A DNA stretch of 39,040 nucleotides, from NCBI GenBank assembly GCA_009775125.1, contig VSPD01000022.1:1-39040 (forward strand), given 5' to 3'. Position numbers and translations under genes: made by a program. The notes below the pieces were generated by a model. That model was not told where the DNA came from, did not search any database, and saw only the letters and a program-made list of their open reading frames with translations. How positions within the stretch are numbered: position 1 is the stretch's first letter; each line of letters begins with the position of its first letter. Positions 33,749 through 39,040 of the stretch are shown here, piece by piece. Source of the stretch: Muribaculaceae bacterium (lineage in GTDB: Bacteria > Bacteroidota > Bacteroidia > Bacteroidales > Muribaculaceae).

Positions 33749-33811
33749 CAGGAACACAAGCCTCCGGCTTGTGAAATAAAAACATTCACAAGCCGGAGGC
33801 TTGTGTTCCTG
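33749..33811. repeat. Large perfect hairpin between glpC and glpT
   Basis: A 27-bp perfect inverted repeat, 33749-33775 with 33785-33811, and a 9-nt AT-rich loop. Each arm contains ACAAGCCTCCGGCTTGT, itself a palindrome, related to repeats at 3433, 9891 and 13343. In an operon transcript it could partly terminate, or stabilise the upstream glpABC part. No T-tract follows. Confidence 0.85.
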
Positions 33812-33874
33812 CACCGTCTAATCCATATTGAAATATACCTAAAAAGGAATATACCTAAAAGACTTAAATATACC

Positions 33875-35275
33875 ATGGGAAGACTACTTGATCCGCCACG
33901 CCACATCGAAGAGCGCACCGACGCAGGCGTTGACGCAGATTACAAAAAACTTCGCAACCAGGTGTTTCTGGGTGCTTTCATCGGCTACGCCGCCTTCTAC
34001 ATCGTACGCAAAAATTTCTCGATGGCCATTCCAATGCTCGAGCCGTTCGGATTCCGTCCGGGCGAACTGGGCACGGTGCTGGCCATGAATGCCATAGCCT
34101 ACGCATTGTCGAAATTCCTTATGGGCAGCGTTTCCGACCGTTCCGACGCCCGCAAGTTTCTTCCTCTGGGACTATTTCTGGCTGCCGTATCCATGGCTTT
34201 CATGGTGGTGCCGGTGCAATTTCTCGGGGCCGAGCACAAAGGCCTGGCAATAGTGCTTATGGGCGTGCTCAACTTCCTGGTGGGCTGGTTCAACGGCATG
34301 GGCTGGCCTCCGTGCGGACGAATCATGACGCACTGGTTCTCGCAGAACGAACGCGGCACACGCATGTCGGTGTGGAACTGCGCCCACAACGTGGGCGGGG
34401 CTCTTGTCGGCCCTATGGCCGTGTACGGAGCCACATGGTTCGGCTCATGGTTCTACGGAGCGCACACCCAGTATTATTTTCTCGCCGGCACATTCCTGTT
34501 CCCGGCCGCCACTGCTATCTTGCTGGCTATCATAGCCTACTGCCTGCTGCGCGACACTCCCCAGTCGTGCGGCCTTCCCGCCGTTGAGAAATGGCGCAAC
34601 GACTATCCGAAGAACTACTCCGCCGAGTCGGAAACCGTGCTGTCGACAAAAGACATCTTCTTCAAATATGTGCTCAACAATAAGTTCCTATGGTTCATCG
34701 CCATGGCCAACGCTTTTGTCTACATGGTGCGCTACGGATGCCTCGACTGGGCTCCTACCCTGCTCACAGCCAAGAATATCGACCTGAAATCGGCCGGCTG
34801 GGCATATTTCGCATATGAGTTCGCGGCCATCCCCGGCACGCTGATATGCGGATGGATGTCGGACAAGATTTTCCATGGCGCGCGCGCTTTGCCCACAATG
34901 ATATTCATGGCAATCGTGGCCGTGTTCATCGGACTCTACTGGGCTTTTATCGACAACCTTACCGTGGTGCTTATTTCCCTTATCGGCATCGGATTTTTCA
35001 TCTACGGCCCGGTGATGCTCATCGGCGTGCAAGCCCTCGACCTTGCTCCTAAAAATGCCGCAGGCACAGCCGCCGGCCTCACCGGATTTTTCGGTTATTT
35101 CTTCGGCACGGCAATTCTGGCAAACACCGTAATAGGCTATGTGGCGCAGAACTACGGATGGAACCAGACGTTCATACTCCTTATCGTGGCGTGTCTGCTC
35201 GCAATAGCCCTCATGGGCTTCACATTCCGTCAGGAAAAACATTTGCTCAACAAAAAAAACACCGATAAAAAATGA
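33875..35275 (+). CDS. glpT: Glycerol-3-phosphate transporter, GlpT family (first copy)
   Basis: 466 residues from the ATG at 33875; a frame open from 33803 covers the hairpin repeat and is unlikely to be translated. Major-facilitator organophosphate:phosphate antiporter with about 12 membrane helices. The residues that bind phosphate in E. coli GlpT have counterparts: R45-K46 in YIVRKNFS, H171 in WNCAHNVGG and R286 in VYMVRYGCLDW. It imports glycerol-3-phosphate across the inner membrane in exchange for phosphate. The downstream paralogue overlaps it as ATGA. Probably the true GlpT of the pair, judging by the WNCAHNVGG motif. Confidence 0.92.
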   Translation: MGRLLDPPRHIEERTDAGVDADYKKLRNQVFLGAFIGYAAFYIVRKNFSMAIPMLEPFGFRPGELGTVLAMNAIAYALSKFLMGSVSDRSDARKFLPLGLFLAAVSMAFMVVPVQFLGAEHKGLAIVLMGVLNFLVGWFNGMGWPPCGRIMTHWFSQNERGTRMSVWNCAHNVGGALVGPMAVYGATWFGSWFYGAHTQYYFLAGTFLFPAATAILLAIIAYCLLRDTPQSCGLPAVEKWRNDYPKNYSAESETVLSTKDIFFKYVLNNKFLWFIAMANAFVYMVRYGCLDWAPTLLTAKNIDLKSAGWAYFAYEFAAIPGTLICGWMSDKIFHGARALPTMIFMAIVAVFIGLYWAFIDNLTVVLISLIGIGFFIYGPVMLIGVQALDLAPKNAAGTAAGLTGFFGYFFGTAILANTVIGYVAQNYGWNQTFILLIVACLLAIALMGFTFRQEKHLLNKKNTDKK

Positions 35276-36756
35276 ATCCGGCCTATAATTCACTCGGAGC
35301 CGACCGCAAACGCTTCCTGTCGTGGCAGATGAAGACCATCCTCGTCACGATGCTCGGCTACGCTATTTTCTATTTTGTACGCAAGAATTTCTCGATAGCC
35401 ATGCCCGGCCTCACGGCTGAATACGGCATCTCGAACAAAAGTTTCGGCTGGATTATTTTTGCCGGGTCGCTCGTCTACGGGTTCTCGCGTTTTGCCAACG
35501 GCTATCTCGTCGACCGAGTAAAAGGCCGTATCGTAATGGCCGCAGGCCTTCTGCTCTGCGCCCTTGCCAACTTTGCTTTCGGCTTCGGCGCCGACCTCAG
35601 CGCATGGGTCACCGGCACCCAAGGCGGCCCGCGCCTTGTAGAGACTCTCATCCTTTTCATGGGTGTGATTATTGTAATTAACCAGTATTTCCAGGGCATG
35701 GGCTACCCGCCTTGCGCGCGCATCCTGCCGCACTGGATACACCCGTCGGAACTTGCCACCAAGATGTCGATATGGAATTGCTCGCACTCGCTCGGCGCCG
35801 CGCTTGCCGTGATTGTCTGCGGATATATCATGGGCGCAATGGGCACCGACATGTCGGGCAATGCTGAAATTGTCGACAACATCGCCGCCAACCTCGGAGC
35901 AAACGGCGTGACCGGCGACGACATAAACACACAGGCCATATCATATGCCTCACACATGGGAGCATGGAAATGGTGCTTCTGGATTCCGGCGTTCATAGCC
36001 GTGGCCGGTGCCATTTTCGTGTTCTTCGGCCTCCGCGACGAGCCTAAGGATGCCGGGCTGCCCGACCTGCCCGACACCGGCCTCGGACACTACGACGGAG
36101 CAAAAGACCCCAAGGCGCGCCGCAAGTTCGAGCTCGTTATGGTGTGGCGCAACCGCTGGGTGTGGACATTCTGCATCGCCAACCTCTTTGTCTACATCGT
36201 GCGCATGGGCATCCTCGACTGGGGCCCGAAATTCCTTACCGAAAACCGCAACCTCTCCATCCAAAGCGCGGGCTGGACGGTAGCCGCCTTCGAGATAGCC
36301 GGCATTGTCGGCACTCTTTTCGCCGGATGGGCCACCGACCGCTTTTTCCGTGGCAAAGCCCACCGCATGTGCGTGGTGTGCATGGTGGGAGCGGCCATAT
36401 TCATGACCATCTTCCGCTTCCTGCCCGTATCGGCCGGAATCACCGTTACGGCAGCGACACTCGTGGGCGCGGGCTTCTTTATCTACGGCCCTCAGGCCCT
36501 TATCGGCATCGCTCTCGGCAACCAGGCCACCAAAGAAGCTTCGGCACGCGCCAACGGCCTTGCCGGCATCCTCGGCTACATAGGCTCGGGCCTGTCGGGT
36601 CTGCTTGTGGGATATGTGGCCGACTGGTACGGCTGGACTGCCGTATTCGAGACTATCATAGTGGTGGCCGTAATCGGCGCCATAATATTAATATCGATGT
36701 GGCGCGCACCGCGCGACGGCTACGCCAAGGCCGCATCCATAAATTACGAAGACTGA
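35272..36756 (+). CDS. Second GlpT/UhpT-family organophosphate transporter
   Basis: 494 residues with the same fold as the upstream gene but divergent. Phosphate-binding arginines kept: R37 (YFVRKNFS) and R311 (VYIVRMGILDW), plus His in WNCSHSLGAA. It has an added loop of about 40 residues between helices (GTDMSGNAEIVDNIAANLGA and following), absent from the first copy. It may carry a different organophosphate, for example a glycerophosphodiester, glycosyl-glycerol-phosphate or hexose phosphate; that is inference. Start overlaps the previous stop as ATGA, and the stop is 2 nt before the HAD phosphatase start. Confidence 0.88.
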   Translation: MNPAYNSLGADRKRFLSWQMKTILVTMLGYAIFYFVRKNFSIAMPGLTAEYGISNKSFGWIIFAGSLVYGFSRFANGYLVDRVKGRIVMAAGLLLCALANFAFGFGADLSAWVTGTQGGPRLVETLILFMGVIIVINQYFQGMGYPPCARILPHWIHPSELATKMSIWNCSHSLGAALAVIVCGYIMGAMGTDMSGNAEIVDNIAANLGANGVTGDDINTQAISYASHMGAWKWCFWIPAFIAVAGAIFVFFGLRDEPKDAGLPDLPDTGLGHYDGAKDPKARRKFELVMVWRNRWVWTFCIANLFVYIVRMGILDWGPKFLTENRNLSIQSAGWTVAAFEIAGIVGTLFAGWATDRFFRGKAHRMCVVCMVGAAIFMTIFRFLPVSAGITVTAATLVGAGFFIYGPQALIGIALGNQATKEASARANGLAGILGYIGSGLSGLLVGYVADWYGWTAVFETIIVVAVIGAIILISMWRAPRDGYAKAASINYED

Positions 36757-36758
36757 CA

Positions 36759-37604
36759 ATGAAACCGCAATTCTGGTCGCCCCTCGCCGAAGAGGAGATA
36801 CGCGAAGCATGCCGGCAAATACGCCATGTAGCCCTCGACATGGACGGCACAATATACCTCGGCAGCCAACTGTTCCCTTTCACAATCCCCTTCCTGCAAT
36901 CGCTCTCGGATATGGGCGTGACATATTCATTCCTCACCAACAACCCCACACGCAGCGTCGCCCAATATCAGGAGAAACTCCGCAAGCTCGGCATCGAGGC
37001 CGGAGCGGATGAAATTTACACCTCGTCGGTGGCCACTATCGACCATATCCGCATGCACTATCCCGAGGTGAAACGCCTCTTTGTGCTCGGCACACCCGGC
37101 ATGATTGCTGAATTTGAGGCCGCCGGCTTTGAGATGGCCTCCGATGCCGACGGCGACATCCCCGACATGCTCGTGGTGGCTTTCGACACTACCCTTGCAT
37201 ATCCCCGCCTTTGCCATGCCACATGGCTCGCCGCACAGGGAATTCCATATATCGCAACAAATCCCGACCGCGTCTGCCCCACCGACCGGCAGACTATACT
37301 TGTCGACTGCGGCTCGATATGCGAATGCATATTCCACGCCTGCGGCCGCCGCCCCGACCTGGTAATCGGCAAGCCGAACCCCGGCATGCTCCGCTGCATC
37401 ATGGAAAAACGAGGGCTCGAGCCAAATCAGGTGGCCATGTGCGGCGACCGCATCTACACCGACGTGGCCACCGCTGCCGCTGCCGGAGCACTCGGCATCC
37501 TCGTCCTCTCCGGCGAGACCACTCTCGACACCTCGCTCGCCGCCGACCCGCGCCCGTTCCTGACCCTGCCTTCCGTTGCCGAACTTATCACATTTATGAA
37601 ATAG
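36759..37604 (+). CDS. HAD-IIA (NagD-like) sugar-phosphate phosphatase
   Basis: 281 residues from the ATG at 36759, 2 nt after the transporter stop; longer upstream readings run antisense in frame to that gene and are rejected. Haloacid-dehalogenase motifs: I DMDGT (D27, D29), II TNNPT, III GKPNPGM, IV CGDRIYTDVATAAAAG. The long cap between motifs II and III fits subfamily IIA (NagD, AraL, PGP). Relatives dephosphorylate small phosphoesters, including glycerol-3-phosphate in eukaryotic PGP and some bacterial enzymes. In this operon it may prevent toxic build-up of glycerol-3-phosphate or act on a sugar-phosphate by-product (inference). Cytoplasmic. Confidence 0.9.
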   Translation: MKPQFWSPLAEEEIREACRQIRHVALDMDGTIYLGSQLFPFTIPFLQSLSDMGVTYSFLTNNPTRSVAQYQEKLRKLGIEAGADEIYTSSVATIDHIRMHYPEVKRLFVLGTPGMIAEFEAAGFEMASDADGDIPDMLVVAFDTTLAYPRLCHATWLAAQGIPYIATNPDRVCPTDRQTILVDCGSICECIFHACGRRPDLVIGKPNPGMLRCIMEKRGLEPNQVAMCGDRIYTDVATAAAAGALGILVLSGETTLDTSLAADPRPFLTLPSVAELITFMK

Positions 37605-37607
37605 CAA

Positions 37608-38798
37608 ATGAACAACACACAACCGAAATCGGGCAGCAGCCGTCTGCTTGCGCTCGACATAATGCGCGGAATCACCATAGCCGGCATGATTCTCGTAAAC
37701 AATCCCGGCTCGTGGGGAAATGTCTATTCTCCCCTGCTCCACGCCGACTGGCATGGACTTACGCCCACCGACCTTGTCTTTCCGTTCTTCATGTTCATAA
37801 TGGGTATTTCCACATATTTTTCGTTGCGGAGATACGAATTTAAATTCTCATGGCCCTGCGTCGCGAAAATCTTGCGCCGCACCGTGGTGATATTCCTCAT
37901 CGGCTTTGCCCTCGCCTGGTTTGGCAAGATGGTGGGCGCGCTCAACAAGCCGGATGTGTCTATCGCCGAAGCCATGTTCGATTTCAGCACAATCCGCATC
38001 CTCGGCGTAATGCCGCGCCTGGCATTGGCCTACGGCTTTTCGGCCATCCTCGCCGTGCTTTTATCGCGTCGGCAATTGGCATGGACAATCGTATTATTGC
38101 TTTTCGGCTATTTCCTGATTCTTGTCTTCGGTCACGGTTTTGAGTTCGCCGACAATAATGTCCTCGCCATCGTAGACCAAAAAGTGCTTGGCGCCGACCA
38201 TGTGTACTCGTCGAAAATCGACGGCGTGCGGCTGAAATTCGACCCCGAAGGCTTGCTCGCCACCCTGCCCTCTGTCGCCCACTGCCTTATCGGCTTCCTT
38301 TGCGGATGGCTGATCGTGTCTACCAAGGACAACACCCTGCGCATCAACCGCCTGTTCATCGTTGGCGCCATCCTCACATTCGCCGGCTTCCTGCTCGCCT
38401 ACGGATGCCCGCTCAACAAAAAAATATGGTCGCCCACCTTCGTGCTCACCACCTGCGGACTCGCCGCCTCGCTGCTCGGTCTTCTCATATGGATTATAGA
38501 CATAAAAGGCCATAAGCGTTGGTGCCGCTTTTTCGAGGCGTTCGGCATCAACCCGCTGTTTATGTACTGCCTTGCCGCCGTATTTGCCATCCTGTTCCGC
38601 AACATCCACCTTCCCGTCACCGACCTCAGCGGCCACGGCCTTGCCTCGGTGCGCGCCTTCCTCTACGATTTCGTGATGACACCCCTCTGCGGAGGCAACC
38701 TCACGCTCGCCTCACTGGGCTACGCCCTGCTTTTCGTCGTATTCACCTGGTGTTTCGGATACTTCCTCTACAAAAAGCGAATCTACATCAAGATATAA
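37608..38798 (+). CDS. HGSNAT/NagX-like membrane acyltransferase (COG4299 type)
   Basis: 396 residues, about 10-11 membrane helices. The opening RLLALDIMRGITIAGMILVN and TPTDLVFPFFMFIMGIS are typical of the family of heparan-alpha-glucosaminide N-acetyltransferase and bacterial NagX (DUF5009/DUF1624 related). HGSNAT moves acetyl from cytosolic acetyl-CoA across the membrane to terminal alpha-glucosamine. The same window carries the GH89 enzyme that, in lysosomes, acts next in that order. It starts 3 nt after the HAD gene and ends the operon; its stop lies inside an 18-bp tandem duplication. Specific acceptor unknown. Confidence 0.85.
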   Translation: MNNTQPKSGSSRLLALDIMRGITIAGMILVNNPGSWGNVYSPLLHADWHGLTPTDLVFPFFMFIMGISTYFSLRRYEFKFSWPCVAKILRRTVVIFLIGFALAWFGKMVGALNKPDVSIAEAMFDFSTIRILGVMPRLALAYGFSAILAVLLSRRQLAWTIVLLLFGYFLILVFGHGFEFADNNVLAIVDQKVLGADHVYSSKIDGVRLKFDPEGLLATLPSVAHCLIGFLCGWLIVSTKDNTLRINRLFIVGAILTFAGFLLAYGCPLNKKIWSPTFVLTTCGLAASLLGLLIWIIDIKGHKRWCRFFEAFGINPLFMYCLAAVFAILFRNIHLPVTDLSGHGLASVRAFLYDFVMTPLCGGNLTLASLGYALLFVVFTWCFGYFLYKKRIYIKI

Positions 38799-38826
38799 TC
38801 TTGAATTAAGATATAATCTTGAATTA
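38791..38826. repeat. 18-bp tandem duplication spanning the stop codon
   Basis: AGATATAATCTTGAATTA occurs at 38791-38808 and 38809-38826 without a difference. The first copy contains the TAA stop (38796-38798) of the acyltransferase gene, so the protein length is unchanged. Likely slippage or remnant of an insertion next to the hairpin that follows. Confidence 0.95.
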
Positions 38827-38829
38827 CGA

Positions 38830-38894
38830 ATTACAAATGACTAATGACGAATTATTGCCTTCGGAGTAATAATTCGTCATTAGTCATTTGTAAT
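38830..38894. terminator. Large perfect hairpin ending the glp operon
   Basis: A 27-bp perfect inverted repeat, 38830-38856 with 38868-38894, loop GCCTTCGGAGT. It begins 31 nt after the last stop of the operon. The arms are AT-rich with no T-tract outside, so this could be a mobile palindromic repeat that works as a terminator or 3'-end protector. Confidence 0.7.
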
Positions 38895-39040
38895 GGCACA
38901 AGCCAAAAATGCGGTGCATGGAATCGCGTAGCGATTCAAGAATGTAGCCCGGGGTGGAGCGACAGCGTAACTTTTAGCTTTGCAGACGAGATTCAGAGTT
39001 AACAATTACCATCTGAATTGTTAAATAGAAAGACAGAGGC
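38895..39040. repeat. Right edge with repeat copies, no gene seen
   Basis: Contains a short palindrome ATCGCGTAGCGAT near 38923-38935, related to 3911-3923, and a 27-bp exact copy (38945-38971) of bases 3702-3728. In this copy the closing CCCCGGG arm is missing and the sequence changes to TTTTAGC. No start of a supported gene is visible before the window ends. Confidence 0.6.

Noticed and set aside
33803..33874. Extended N-terminus of the first GlpT
   Set aside because: It would begin inside the 27-bp hairpin repeat; starting at 33875 puts the conserved arginine at residue 45, as in E. coli GlpT.
36144..36758. Extended start of the HAD phosphatase inside the second transporter gene
   Set aside because: The added 205 residues are the out-of-frame reading of the transporter (rich in His, Arg and Pro). 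The ATG at 36759 starts just before the conserved DMDGT motif.

Overview
The window reads as a chromosomal segment of a gut Bacteroidales bacterium, most like the Muribaculaceae (inference). The evidence is a SusC/SusD pair, BACON-domain lipoproteins with acidic residues after the lipobox cysteine, Bacteroidetes-type promoters (TTTG, about 19-20 nt, TAnnTTTG), weak Shine-Dalgarno sequences, and many short palindromic repeats between genes. No rRNA, tRNA, CRISPR array or transposase was seen.

Left part (1-7365). This AT-richer, accessory-looking stretch holds a possible structured leader RNA, a small P-loop protein, and a large secreted leucine-rich-repeat/Big_2 adhesin-like protein with a perfect internal 406-bp duplication. 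A repeat-filled gap follows. Then come an unrecognised multidomain gene that appears split by a frameshift, and a small DUF6291-like gene whose promoter lies inside a perfect 17-bp inverted repeat. Housekeeping genes ettA and recR (7366-9807, minus) follow, then a secreted metallophosphoesterase whose GHxH motif looks damaged.

Central part (11033-27860, all minus). This is a polysaccharide-utilisation-like locus. The promoter-proximal block encodes two BACON-type surface lipoproteins, SusC, SusD and a lipoprotein metallophosphoesterase, and ends at a terminator at 19067-19096. The distal block encodes GH31, a secreted glycerophosphodiester phosphodiesterase, GH36 alpha-galactosidase and GH89 alpha-N-acetylglucosaminidase, and ends at a terminator at 10902-10941.

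Right part (28276-38798). A DeoR/GlpR-type regulator is divergent from a compact, partly overlapping operon: glpA, glpB, glpC, two tandem GlpT-type organophosphate transporters, an NagD-like HAD phosphatase and an HGSNAT/NagX-like membrane acetyltransferase.

How the parts may fit. Secreted alpha-glycosidases, a secreted glycerophosphodiesterase and phosphoesterases stand beside a complete route for taking up and oxidising glycerol-3-phosphate. No glycerol kinase or glycerol facilitator is present. Palindromic TTTCGAAA sites lie at the promoters on both sides of the regulator. My main hypothesis is that the locus degrades an alpha-glycosylated glycerol-phosphate polymer, such as lipoteichoic or wall teichoic acid from Gram-positive neighbours. 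This is inferred from gene content only; alpha-GlcNAc-capped mucin glycans or glycerophosphodiesters from lipids are alternatives.
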